A stretch of 64,000 nt of DNA from Cellulomonas sp. Y8. GTDB taxonomy: Bacteria > Actinomycetota > Actinomycetes > Actinomycetales > Cellulomonadaceae. Under the pieces are notes generated by a model, which worked only from the letters and a program-made list of their open reading frames with translations, searched no databases and was not told where the DNA came from. The DNA lies in NCBI RefSeq assembly GCF_008033115.1, contig NZ_CP041203.1, positions 3,844,001 to 3,908,000 on the forward strand, read 5' to 3'. How positions within the stretch are numbered: position 1 is the stretch's first letter; each line of letters starts with the position of its first letter. Of this stretch, positions 1 to 8,490 are shown in pieces. Position numbers and translations under genes: made by a program.

Positions 1-845
1 CGCGGTTCGGGCGCGACCTGACGCTCACCCTCGACCCCGCGGGCGCGGGTGGCCCGGCGGTGCGGGTGGCCGACGCGCGCGGCGTCACCGACCTCACGGA
101 CGCGACCGCGGTGTGGTGGCGGCGCCCGCAGCTCGTCGACGTCGGCGGGATCGCCGACGACGACGCCCGGGGGTTCGCGTACGGGGAGTGGCACGCGGCG
201 CTCGGCGGCCTGCACGAGCTGCTGCCGTGCCCGTGGATGAACCCGCCGCCGCTCGACGCCGCCGCGTCGCACAAGTCGACGCAGCTCGCGGTCGCCCGCG
301 GGCTCGGGCTCCGGGTGCCGGAGACGATGATGACGTCCGACCCGGCGGAGGCCCGGGCGTTCGTCGAGCGGGTGGGCGTCGGGTCGGTGGTCTACAAGAT
401 CTTCGCGGCGACCGAGCGGGTGTGGCGCGAGACCCGGCGGCTGCGCCCCGACGACCTCGCGCTCCTGGACTCGCTCCCGCTGGCGCCGGTGATCTTCCAG
501 GAGTTCGTCCCCGCGCGCGCCGACCTCCGGGTGACCGTCGTCGGCGACCGGCTGTTCCCGCTCGCGATCGACAGCAGCGGCACGGGGTACGACGCGGACT
601 TCCGGCTGCACCTCGCCCGCGCCCGCACCGGGGCCGCCGACCTGCCCGAGGACGTCGCCGACCGGCTGCGCGCGCTGATGAAGCGGTTCGGGCTGGTGTA
701 CGGCGCGGTCGACCTCCGGCTCACGCCCGAGGGGGAGTACGTGTTCCTCGAGGTGAACCCGGCGGGCGAGTTCCTGTTCGCGGAGCACGGCTCGGGGCTG
801 CCCCTCACGGACGCCGTCGCCGGCTGGCTGGCCGCGCCCGGCTAG
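1..845 (+). CDS. ATP-grasp ligase, MvdD/TgmB-like (5' end cut by the window)
   Basis: The reading frame is open from base 3 to the TAG at 843-845, so the start lies outside the window. The protein has the WWRRPQ motif of the pre-ATP-grasp region seen in graspetide maturases. It then has MNPPPLDAAASHKSTQL, as in MvdD-type enzymes, and an ATP-grasp core with YKIF and, near the C-terminus, YVFLEVNPAGEF. Those last residues include the Glu and Asn expected to hold ATP-Mg. Family members use ATP to form ester or amide cross-links on a ribosomal precursor peptide. No precursor peptide or methyltransferase gene is visible, and the downstream gene is convergent, overlapping by 4 bases. The substrate is therefore unknown. 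The family call is good; a role in peptide modification is inference. Confidence 0.8.
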   Translation, partial: RFGRDLTLTLDPAGAGGPAVRVADARGVTDLTDATAVWWRRPQLVDVGGIADDDARGFAYGEWHAALGGLHELLPCPWMNPPPLDAAASHKSTQLAVARGLGLRVPETMMTSDPAEARAFVERVGVGSVVYKIFAATERVWRETRRLRPDDLALLDSLPLAPVIFQEFVPARADLRVTVVGDRLFPLAIDSSGTGYDADFRLHLARARTGAADLPEDVADRLRALMKRFGLVYGAVDLRLTPEGEYVFLEVNPAGEFLFAEHGSGLPLTDAVAGWLAAPG

Positions 846-1189
846 ATCGCGACGACCGGGAGGTCGACCTCGGGAGTCGCCGGGTCCCGCGGCACCGCCA
901 CCGACTGCGTCGAGACCAGGTCCGCGTGCGAGGTGCGCTCGGCGCCGCTCACCGCGACGCGCGCCCAGACGACGAGGTCGGCCGTGCTCGCCAGGAGGTC
1001 GTCGGGGGCGTCCACGGCGACCGTCGCGATCGTCCGGGTGCCGTCGTCGACCGCCTCGGCGTCGACGCCCGCGACCAGCACGCTCGCCGCGTCCTGCTCG
1101 GTGACGTCCCGCACCTCGACCCGCACGGGGGTGCCCGGCGCCGGGCGGGGGCCCGCGCCGGCCGCGACGACGCGCACGGTCAGCTGCAC
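842..1189 (-). CDS. Small YbaY/YscW-like protein
   Basis: This 115-residue protein starts with GTG. The pattern PAPGTPVRVEVRDVTEQDA followed by beta-strand-like segments resembles the YbaY/YscW lipoprotein-chaperone fold. No signal peptide or lipobox is visible, so unlike classical YbaY it would be cytoplasmic. It converges on the ATP-grasp gene with a 4-base overlap. The start codon is supported by TAGCGT seven bases upstream, the leaderless promoter pattern repeated in this window. Its function is unknown; the fold assignment is by remembered sequence pattern only. Confidence 0.6.
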   Translation of the reverse strand: MQLTVRVVAAGAGPRPAPGTPVRVEVRDVTEQDAASVLVAGVDAEAVDDGTRTIATVAVDAPDDLLASTADLVVWARVAVSGAERTSHADLVSTQSVAVPRDPATPEVDLPVVAI

Positions 1190-1196
1190 GCCCGCG

Positions 1197-1202
1197 ACGC
1201 TA
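1197..1202 (-). promoter_or_regulatory. -10 box TAGCGT, leaderless start of the YbaY-like gene
   Basis: On the minus strand TAGCGT is followed by seven bases and then the GTG start codon. This TANNNT-N7-start spacing predicts a leaderless mRNA. Confidence 0.5.
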
Positions 1203-1276
1203 CACCCGGGGGTGCGCGGGGGCCCGGCACGCGCGCCCGCCCCTCGCGCCCGCCGCGGCCCACGAGCCCCGGGGTC

Positions 1277-2035
1277 TCACGACGCCCCCGCCCCGCCCGC
1301 CACCGGCACCCCGGCCACCGGGTAGGGCCGCCCGCCCCGGCGGTGCGCGCCGAGCGGCACCAGCGCCTCGGCGGACTCGGCGCCGAGCGACGTGCCGTCG
1401 ACCGTCACCACGTCGCGCGGGTCCGAGCGGTCGGCGAGCGTGGCGCGGAGCAGGTCGTCGAGCCGGTAGCGGTCCGGCCCGGCGAGGTCGACCGTGTCCT
1501 GGAGCGGCGCCCCCTGCGCGACGTCGGCGAGCAGCGCGACGACGTCCTCGACCGCGACGGGCTGCAGCAGCGTGCCGGTGGCCCGCACGGCGCCGTCGGC
1601 GGTCAGCCAGTCCGCGATCGTCGGGACGAAGTCGTGGAACTGCGTGGCGCGCACGATCGTGAACGGCACGTCGCCCTCCCGCACCGCGTCCTCCTGCGCG
1701 ACCTTGCCCGCGAAGTACCCGTTCGCCAGCGCGCGGTCGGCCCCGACGACGGAGAGCAGCACGTGGTGGCGGACACCGGTGCTGAGCTCCGCGGCGAGCA
1801 GGCGCTCCGTGGTGCCGCGGAAGAAGGCCGTCGCGGCCGCGGCGTCCATCTCGGGGGTGTTGAGCACGTCGACCACGACGTCGGCGCCCCGGACGGCGTC
1901 CCCGACGCCCGCGCCGGTCACCGGGTCGAACCCGTCGCGCCGCGACCCGACCACCACCTCGTGCCCGAGCTCCCGCAGCCGGGCCGTCAGCCGGCTCCCG
2001 ACGTGGCCGGTGCCCCCGGCGACGAGCATCCTCAT
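1277..2035 (-). CDS. NAD(P)-binding SDR/NmrA-like oxidoreductase, ECF41 partner
   Basis: This 252-residue protein opens with a Rossmann fold: GGTGHVG at residues 7-13, then a dinucleotide-binding strand with the SRRD segment. It matches atypical short-chain dehydrogenases that bind NAD(P)H (NmrA or complex I NDUFA9-like). The gene lies directly downstream of an ECF41 sigma factor on the same strand. ECF41 loci typically encode an oxidoreductase, epimerase or carboxymuconolactone decarboxylase beside the sigma factor, and this gene fits that partner role. A GGGAGGG ribosome site lies 6 bases before the ATG. A candidate ECF41 promoter lies between the two genes. The substrate is unknown. Confidence 0.85.
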   Translation of the reverse strand: MRMLVAGGTGHVGSRLTARLRELGHEVVVGSRRDGFDPVTGAGVGDAVRGADVVVDVLNTPEMDAAAATAFFRGTTERLLAAELSTGVRHHVLLSVVGADRALANGYFAGKVAQEDAVREGDVPFTIVRATQFHDFVPTIADWLTADGAVRATGTLLQPVAVEDVVALLADVAQGAPLQDTVDLAGPDRYRLDDLLRATLADRSDPRDVVTVDGTSLGAESAEALVPLGAHRRGGRPYPVAGVPVAGGAGAS

Positions 2036-2077
2036 GGCGATCCCTCCCGGACGGCGCCCTGCCGGCCTCGGGAGGAT

Positions 2078-2104
2078 GACGACGCGACGCCCGCCGGTGT
2101 GAGG
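2078..2104 (-). promoter_or_regulatory. Candidate ECF41-type promoter for the SDR gene
   Basis: Read on the minus strand, CCTCACA (2098-2104) is followed by exactly 16 bases and then CGTC (2078-2081). The published ECF41 consensus, as I recall it, is TGTCACA in the -35 and CGTC in the -10. Five of seven -35 positions match, and the -10 matches fully. The site starts immediately after the sigma factor stop codon and lies about 43 bases before the SDR start codon. Confidence 0.5.
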
Positions 2105-3082
2105 TCAGGCGGACCAGGTGGTGAGCTTCCCGGGGTTGACCTGCAGCCACAGGTCCGTGATCAGGCCGCCGCGCACCCGGGCGTTGACCAGAGCCTGGAC
2201 CTGCCCGCCGTCCTCCAGGGCGAACGCCAGGCCGTCCCCGGTGCGCCGGGCGGCCAGGACCGCCGAGGGCCGCTTCCGGACGATGCCGAGCAGGAACCGG
2301 GCGACGTGGTCGACGCCCAGCACCGGCCGCCGCGCGGCGCTGACGACCCCGCCGCCGTCCGCCCGCAGCGTCACCGACGGGTCCAGCAGCCCGGTGAGCG
2401 CGGCGAGGTCCCCGCCGGCGGCCGCGGCCACGAACGCCGCCAGCACCTCGTCGTGCTCCCGGGTCCCGCGGCCGGGGTCGGCGTCGTGCGCCCGGACGCG
2501 GCGCCGGGCGGAGGTGGCGAGCTGCCGGACGGCCGCCGGGCTCCGGCCGACGACCGCGGCGATCTCGTCGAACGGCAGGGCGAACACGTCGTGCAGCACG
2601 AAGGCGACGCGCTCCGCGGGCGTCATGGCCTCCATCACGACGAGCAGCGCGGTGCTCACCTCCTCGTCGAGCGACACCCGGTCGGCCGGGTCCCCGTCGG
2701 CCGGCGCGGGCGACCGGCCGGCGACGCCCGAGAACAGGTCGGCCGGCACCGGCTCCGGGAGCCACTCGCCGACGTACCGTTCGCGGCGGGCCCGCGCGGA
2801 CCCGAGCACGTCGAGGCACACCCGGCTCATCACCCGGGTGAGCCAGCCCTGGGGGTTCCGGACGGCCGCGCGCTCCGCGTCGGTCATCCGGTACCAGCGG
2901 ACGTACGTCTCCTGGACGGCGTCCTCCGCCTCGGCGAGCGTGCCGAGCATCCGGTAGCCGATCGCGAGCAGCCGGCGGCGCTCGGCGAGCACGTCGGGGA
3001 GGTCGTCCGGGGCGGGGCCCGGGTCGCCGCCCGGGTCGGCGTGGACGCCGACCGGGTCCACGCCGGGTGCGCGCTCGCTCAT
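2105..3082 (-). CDS. RNA polymerase sigma factor, ECF41 (SigJ-like)
   Basis: The 325-residue protein has sigma region 2 at about 34-100 (LAIGYRMLGTLAEAEDAVQE) and region 4 at about 140-197. Between them lies the WLPEP motif at 107-111. A SnoaL-like C-terminal domain carries DGGG (about 242-245) and NPGKL (about 316-320), both signatures of ECF41. In this class the C-terminal extension, not a separate anti-sigma factor, controls activity. I chose the ATG at 3082 because GGGGAGGA precedes it at good distance; an upstream ATG at 3130 overlaps the NDH gene and lacks such a site. It sits 25 bases after that NDH-like gene and may be co-transcribed with it. Confidence 0.92.
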   Translation of the reverse strand: MSERAPGVDPVGVHADPGGDPGPAPDDLPDVLAERRRLLAIGYRMLGTLAEAEDAVQETYVRWYRMTDAERAAVRNPQGWLTRVMSRVCLDVLGSARARRERYVGEWLPEPVPADLFSGVAGRSPAPADGDPADRVSLDEEVSTALLVVMEAMTPAERVAFVLHDVFALPFDEIAAVVGRSPAAVRQLATSARRRVRAHDADPGRGTREHDEVLAAFVAAAAGGDLAALTGLLDPSVTLRADGGGVVSAARRPVLGVDHVARFLLGIVRKRPSAVLAARRTGDGLAFALEDGGQVQALVNARVRGGLITDLWLQVNPGKLTTWSA

Positions 3083-3107
3083 CTCCGCGTGTCCTCCCCG
3101 TCGCCCG

Positions 3108-4493
3108 TCACGCTGCGGCGATCGTGGCACGGTCGGCCGCGCGGGGACCCGCCGACGCGTCGACGGGCGTGGCCGCGGGTTCGGGGGCGCCGCCGGTGAC
3201 GAACGCGCGCCGCGGGTCGACGACGGCGCCGAGCGAGGCGATGTCCCGGCCCCCGAGCGCCGCGCCCAGCCAGACCAGCAGGACGCGGACCTTCCGCTCC
3301 CAGGTCGGCACGGCGAGCACGTGGTAGCCGCGGTGGGCGAGCCAGGCGAGGGGGCCGGTGAGCACCAGCCGGCGGTACTGGAACACGCCCTGGTGCCGGC
3401 CGAGCGTGGCGACGACCCCGAGGCTGTGGTGCACGTAGTCCCGCGGTCGGCGGCCGCGCAGCGTCGCGACGAGGTTCGCGGCGAGCAGCCGGCCCTGCCG
3501 GACCGCGTGCTGCGCGTTCGGGACGGTCAGCGCCCCGGGCGCCCCGGCCAGGTCCGGGACGGCCGCGTCGTCGCCCGCCGCCCACGCGTCCGGGACCACG
3601 GCGCCGTCCTCGTCCTCGACGCGCAGGTCGGCGCGCACCCGCACCAGGCCGCGCGCGGTGACGGGCAGGTCGGTGTGCCGGCTCACGACCGGGTTCGCGG
3701 CGTTGCCGGCCGTCCAGACGACGAGGCCGGTGTCGAACTCCTCGCCGGTGGACAGCACCACGTGCCCCGCCACGGCGGACAGCAGCTGCGCGCCGAGGTG
3801 CACCCGGGCGCCGCGCCCGCGCAGGTGCCGCACGACCCACGCGCCCGGCGCATCGGTGACCTCGGGCAGGATCCGGTCGCGGGCCTCGACGAGGTGGAAC
3901 GTGAGGTCCTCCGGGCCGAGCTCCGGGTACGACGCCAGCAGCGAGGTCGCCAGCGAGAGGGTCTCGCCGAAGGCCTCGACGCCGGAGAAGCCGCCGCCGA
4001 CGAACGTGAACGTGAGCAGCCGGCGCCGCTCCGGGCCGGGAGGCAGGACCGCCGCCCGGTCGAACGCGGTCAGCACGTGGTCGCGCACGGCCACCGCCTC
4101 CTCGACCTGCTTCAGCCCGATGGCCGTGTCGACCAGCCCGGGGATCGGCAGCGTGCGGGTCACGGCGCCCGCGGTCACGACGACCACGTCGTAGGCGAGG
4201 TCGAACGGCAGGCCGTCCCGCGGCGCCACCGTCACCGTCCGTGCCGCGTGGTCGATCCGCGTCACCGCCCCGGCCACCAGGCGGGTCCGGCGCAGGTGCC
4301 GGCGCAGCGGCACGGTGGCGTGCCGGGCCTCGACGGAGCCCGAGGCCACCTCGGGGAGGAACGGCTGGTACGTCATGTACGGGCGCGGGTCGATCACGGT
4401 GACCCGCGCCTCGCCCCGGCGGAGCCTCTTCTCGAGCCCCCATGCGGCGTAGAACCCGGCGTACCCACCACCGACGACGACGACGTGCTTCAC
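3108..4493 (-). CDS. NDH-2-type FAD/NAD-dependent oxidoreductase
   Basis: This 461-residue flavoprotein has an N-terminal FAD-binding GGGYAG motif (residues 8-13). A second NAD-binding motif, FVGGGFSGVE, lies near residue 160, and an AAGDDAA segment closes the FAD domain. This layout and length match type II NADH dehydrogenases, single-subunit enzymes that pass electrons from NADH to quinone without pumping protons. The C-terminal region (LVLTGPLAWLAHRGYH) fits the amphipathic membrane-binding part. The tail after about residue 430 is Ala- and Pro-rich. The ECF41 sigma gene follows after 25 bases. Other quinone or disulfide reductases of the family cannot be excluded. Confidence 0.85.
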   Translation of the reverse strand: MKHVVVVGGGYAGFYAAWGLEKRLRRGEARVTVIDPRPYMTYQPFLPEVASGSVEARHATVPLRRHLRRTRLVAGAVTRIDHAARTVTVAPRDGLPFDLAYDVVVVTAGAVTRTLPIPGLVDTAIGLKQVEEAVAVRDHVLTAFDRAAVLPPGPERRRLLTFTFVGGGFSGVEAFGETLSLATSLLASYPELGPEDLTFHLVEARDRILPEVTDAPGAWVVRHLRGRGARVHLGAQLLSAVAGHVVLSTGEEFDTGLVVWTAGNAANPVVSRHTDLPVTARGLVRVRADLRVEDEDGAVVPDAWAAGDDAAVPDLAGAPGALTVPNAQHAVRQGRLLAANLVATLRGRRPRDYVHHSLGVVATLGRHQGVFQYRRLVLTGPLAWLAHRGYHVLAVPTWERKVRVLLVWLGAALGGRDIASLGAVVDPRRAFVTGGAPEPAATPVDASAGPRAADRATIAAA

Positions 4494-4590
4494 GGCTGCG
4501 ACCCCTCTCCCTGTCCGGTCGCCTGCATGACGACGCAGGGTCCCGGGATGTGAGGTCGGGGGAAGGAGCGCAGGGCCGAGGCCCCGGGGG

Positions 4591-5829
<1,239 letters not shown>

Positions 5830-5892
5830 GAGGTGCTCCTGGGTGTCGGGTGCGTGCGGGTGGTTCGGGGGTGCCCCGGGGGTGCCGGGACG

Positions 5893-5971
5893 CGACCGGG
5901 GTCCGCGCCGCGGGAGCGCTCGGCTCCCGTCGACGCCGCGCGAGGCGGCGGCGCGGCGCGGACCCCGGTCG
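5893..5971 (-). terminator. Strong hairpin between acpP and fabF (partial terminator or processing site)
   Basis: Two perfect 19-base arms (5893-5911 and 5953-5971) form an inverted repeat that begins 6 bases after the acpP stop codon. A smaller GGGAGC/GCTCCC hairpin lies inside the loop. There is no T-run. Its position suggests attenuation of fabF readthrough or stabilisation of the acpP mRNA 3' end. Confidence 0.65.
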
Positions 5972-5977
5972 GGTGTC

Positions 5978-6226
5978 TCAGGCCTGGGCGTTCGAGATGA
6001 ACGACACCGCGTCGCCGACGGTCGCGAGGTTCTTGACCTCGTCGTCCGGGATGCGGACCTCGAACTTCTCCTCGGCCAGGGTCACGATCGTCATCATCGA
6101 CAGGGAGTCGATGTCGAGGTCGTCCGTGAACGACTTCTCGGGCAGGACCGAGTCGGTCGGCAGGCCGGTCTCCTCGCTGACGATCTCGGCCAGGCCGGCC
6201 AGGATCTCCTGCTCGCTGTGCGCCAT
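5978..6226 (-). CDS. acpP: Acyl carrier protein
   Basis: This 82-residue acidic protein carries the growing fatty acyl chain on a phosphopantetheine arm. The attachment serine is Ser41 in DIDSLSM, at the usual place. It has normal ACP length and the four-helix pattern. AAGGAGA lies at ideal distance before the ATG. It sits between fabH and fabF. Its own upstream -10-like TACCGT and the hairpin after its stop codon fit the high ACP dose that fatty acid synthesis requires. Confidence 0.97.
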   Translation of the reverse strand: MAHSEQEILAGLAEIVSEETGLPTDSVLPEKSFTDDLDIDSLSMMTIVTLAEEKFEVRIPDDEVKNLATVGDAVSFISNAQA

Positions 6227-6291
6227 CGGTGTCTCCTTGGTTGTGTGCTGCACCCCGCCGTGAGGCGGGGCGACGGTCGTGCGGTCGATGA

Positions 6292-6315
6292 ACGGTACTG
6301 CGGTCGCGCGGCCCG
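6292..6315 (-). promoter_or_regulatory. Candidate internal promoter for acpP
   Basis: On the minus strand TACCGT (6292-6297) follows a CTGACG-like -35 at about 16 bases. It lies in the fabH-acpP gap, about 65 bases before the acpP ATG. It would let acpP be made above the level of fabD and fabH. The -35 is weak. Confidence 0.35.
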
Positions 6316-7320
6316 TCAGGGCAGCACGACCACCTGGGCGGCGTAGACGAGGCCCGCGCCGAAGCCGATCTGGAGCGCCAGGTCGCCGCTCTTGACCTGG
6401 CCCTCGCGGATGAGGCGCTCGGTGGCCAGGGGGATGGAGGCGGCCGACGTGTTGCCGGTGTCGGCGATGTCCCGGCCGACCGCGACGGTCTCGGGCAGCT
6501 TCAGCTGCTTGATCATCTGGTCGATGATCCGCATGTTCGCCTGGTGCGGGATGAACGCGTCGATCTGGTCGGCGGTGACGCCCGCGGCGGCCAGGGCCTT
6601 CTCGGCGACCGGGGCCATCTGCCAGACGGCCCACTTGAAGACGCTCGGGCCCTCCTGGCGCAGCGTCGGCCAGCCCGCGCCGTTGTCCCGGGTGTCCAGC
6701 CAGGAGTGGGTCTGGCGGATGGCCTGCGACTGCGAGCCGTCCGAGCCCCACACGGTCGGGCCGATGCCGGGGAAGTCCGACGGGCCGATGACGACCGCGC
6801 CCGCGCCGTCGCCGAGCAGGAAGGAGATGGAGCGGTCCGTGGGGTCGACGAACTCGCTCATCTTCTCCGCGCCGATGACCAGCACGTTGCGCGCGGTGCC
6901 GGCGCGCACCAGGGCGTCCGCCTGGCCGATGCCGTAGCAGTAGCCCGCGCAGGCGGCCGACACGTCGAACGCGGCGGCCGGGGTCGCGCCGAGCCGGTCC
7001 GCGAGGATCGCGGCGCCCGACGGCGTCTGGTGGAAGTAGGTGACGGTCGCCAGGATGACCGCGTCGATGTCCGCGCCGGTCAGGCCCGCGTTCGCGATCG
7101 CCTGGCGGGCGGCGGCCTCGGCCAGGTCCAGCACGTCGGTGTCGGCGCCCGCGCGGACGCGGGTCACCATGCCGGTGCGCTGCCGGATCCACTCGTCCGA
7201 GGAGTCGATCGGGCCGACCAGGTCGTCGTTCGGGACGACGTTCTCGCCGCGGGCGGCGCCCAGGCCGAGGATCCGCGTGTGGGCGGGGCCGGTCGCCTGG
7301 GTCAGGGTGGGGCGGGTCAC
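6316..7320 (-). CDS. fabH: Beta-ketoacyl-ACP synthase III
   Basis: FabH starts fatty acid synthesis by condensing an acyl-CoA primer with malonyl-ACP. The 334-residue protein has the complete triad: Cys124 in SAACAGY, His259 in IPHQANMR and Asn290 in DTGNTSAAS. In actinobacteria this enzyme commonly accepts branched primers, but primer choice cannot be read from the sequence. Its start overlaps the fabD stop by four bases (7317-7320), so the two are translationally coupled. Confidence 0.97.
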   Translation of the reverse strand: MTRPTLTQATGPAHTRILGLGAARGENVVPNDDLVGPIDSSDEWIRQRTGMVTRVRAGADTDVLDLAEAAARQAIANAGLTGADIDAVILATVTYFHQTPSGAAILADRLGATPAAAFDVSAACAGYCYGIGQADALVRAGTARNVLVIGAEKMSEFVDPTDRSISFLLGDGAGAVVIGPSDFPGIGPTVWGSDGSQSQAIRQTHSWLDTRDNGAGWPTLRQEGPSVFKWAVWQMAPVAEKALAAAGVTADQIDAFIPHQANMRIIDQMIKQLKLPETVAVGRDIADTGNTSAASIPLATERLIREGQVKSGDLALQIGFGAGLVYAAQVVVLP

Positions 7321-8297
7321 TTCGCGGTCTCCCGGGAGTCGTCGGTCGTGGGCGCGGCGCCGGGGGTCGCGGTGTGGCGGGCGACGAGGTCCCGGGCGGC
7401 GGGCAGGTCGGCCGGCGAGGTGATCGCGACCGTCTCCACCCCGGGCAGGCTACGCCGGGCCAGGCCCTTGAGCACACCACCCGGGGCGAGCTCCAGCAGG
7501 CCGGTCACGCCGAGCTCGACGAGGGTCGCCTGGCACAGGTCCCAGCGCACCGGCTGGGCGATCTGCGACACCAGGCGGGCCACGACGTCGGCGCCGGCGG
7601 CGTCCGGGCCGAAGGCGGTGCCGTCGGCGTTGGTGAGCAGGGTCACGCGGGGCGACGCGGCGGCGGCCTCGGCGGCGACGGCGGCGAACGCGTCGCGGGC
7701 GGGCTGCATGAACGGGGTGTGGAACGCGCCGGCCACCTGCAGCGGCACGACGCGGGCGCGGGCCGGCGGGTTCTCGGCGAACCGGGCCAGCGCGTCCTGC
7801 GCACCGGCGGCGACGACCTGGCCGCCGCCGTTGACGTTGGCGGGCCACAGGCCGGCCGCCTCGATCGCCGCGAGCACCTCGTCCGGGTCGCCGCCGAGGA
7901 CGGCGGTCATCCCGGTGGGCTCGGCGGCCGCGGCCTCGGCCATGAACCGGGCGCGCTGCCCGACCAGGGCCACCGCGGCGGCGTCGTCGAGCACGCCCGC
8001 GACGGCCGCGGCGGCGAACTCGCCGACCGAGTGCCCCGCCGTGGCGCCGGCGGTCACCGCGCCGCCCTCGTCCTCGAGCGCTCGGAGCGCGAGGAGCGAG
8101 GTGGACACGATGAGGGGCTGGGCCACCGCGGTGTCGCGGATGGTGTCGGCGTCGGAGGTCGTCCCGTGCGCCGTCAGGTCGACGCCCGAGGCCTCCGAGA
8201 AGGCCGCCAGGCGGTCGGCGGATCCGGGCAGCTCGAGCCAGGGGGCGAGCATTCCGGGGGTCTGGGCGCCCTGTCCGGGGCAGACGATCGCGAGCAC
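7317..8297 (-). CDS. fabD: Malonyl-CoA:ACP transacylase
   Basis: FabD moves malonyl groups from CoA to acyl carrier protein. The 326-residue protein shows the oxyanion motif PGQGAQ at residues 7-12, the nucleophile Ser90 in GHSVGE, Arg115 in QRARFM and His193 in GAFHTPFM. All catalytic residues are present. It is first in the fabD-fabH-acpP-fabF run and lies downstream of fasR, whose product activates this operon in Streptomyces. The 193-base gap before it holds the fasR terminator-like palindrome and the likely operon promoter. Confidence 0.97.
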   Translation of the reverse strand: MLAIVCPGQGAQTPGMLAPWLELPGSADRLAAFSEASGVDLTAHGTTSDADTIRDTAVAQPLIVSTSLLALRALEDEGGAVTAGATAGHSVGEFAAAAVAGVLDDAAAVALVGQRARFMAEAAAAEPTGMTAVLGGDPDEVLAAIEAAGLWPANVNGGGQVVAAGAQDALARFAENPPARARVVPLQVAGAFHTPFMQPARDAFAAVAAEAAAASPRVTLLTNADGTAFGPDAAGADVVARLVSQIAQPVRWDLCQATLVELGVTGLLELAPGGVLKGLARRSLPGVETVAITSPADLPAARDLVARHTATPGAAPTTDDSRETAK

Positions 8298-8364
8298 CCG
8301 ACCACTCTGCCGGTGCGGACGCGCCGCGCCCGCTCACGACCCGCACACCGTTGCCGGGTCCGAC

Positions 8365-8381
8365 TTGTCCGGGTCCCACAA
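8365..8381. promoter_or_regulatory. Short dyad in the fabD promoter region, possible FasR site
   Basis: TTGT (8365-8368) and ACAA (8378-8381) form a small inverted repeat with a 9-base spacer, about 70 bases before the fabD start. It is the clearest dyad in the gap outside the palindromic repeat. The arms are only 4 bases, so this is a weak candidate. Confidence 0.25.
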
Positions 8382-8414
8382 CCCCCGCGGCGTCCCGCGG
8401 CGTCCCGCGGGGCG

Positions 8415-8484
8415 CGAGGTCGGCGGTTGCGCCCGAGGTCGTCGGTTCCGCCGGGGGTGCGGTGGCCGGAACCGACGACCTCGG
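8415..8484. repeat. Palindromic repeat element, copy 1 (also likely fasR terminator)
   Basis: A perfect 18-base inverted repeat (8433-8450 and 8467-8484) is preceded by a near-copy of its left arm 19 bases upstream. It begins 6 bases after the fasR stop codon, so it can act as a terminator. The ordered text CGAGRTCGGYGGTTSCGC followed by another CGAGRTCG is shared with the element at 10664-10725, which points to a dispersed repeat family. Confidence 0.65.
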
Positions 8485-8490
8485 CGGGAG

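Noticed and set aside
3083-3130. Upstream start of the ECF41 gene at 3130
   Set aside because: It overlaps the NDH-like gene end and lacks a ribosome site; ATG 3082 has GGGGAGGA at good distance.
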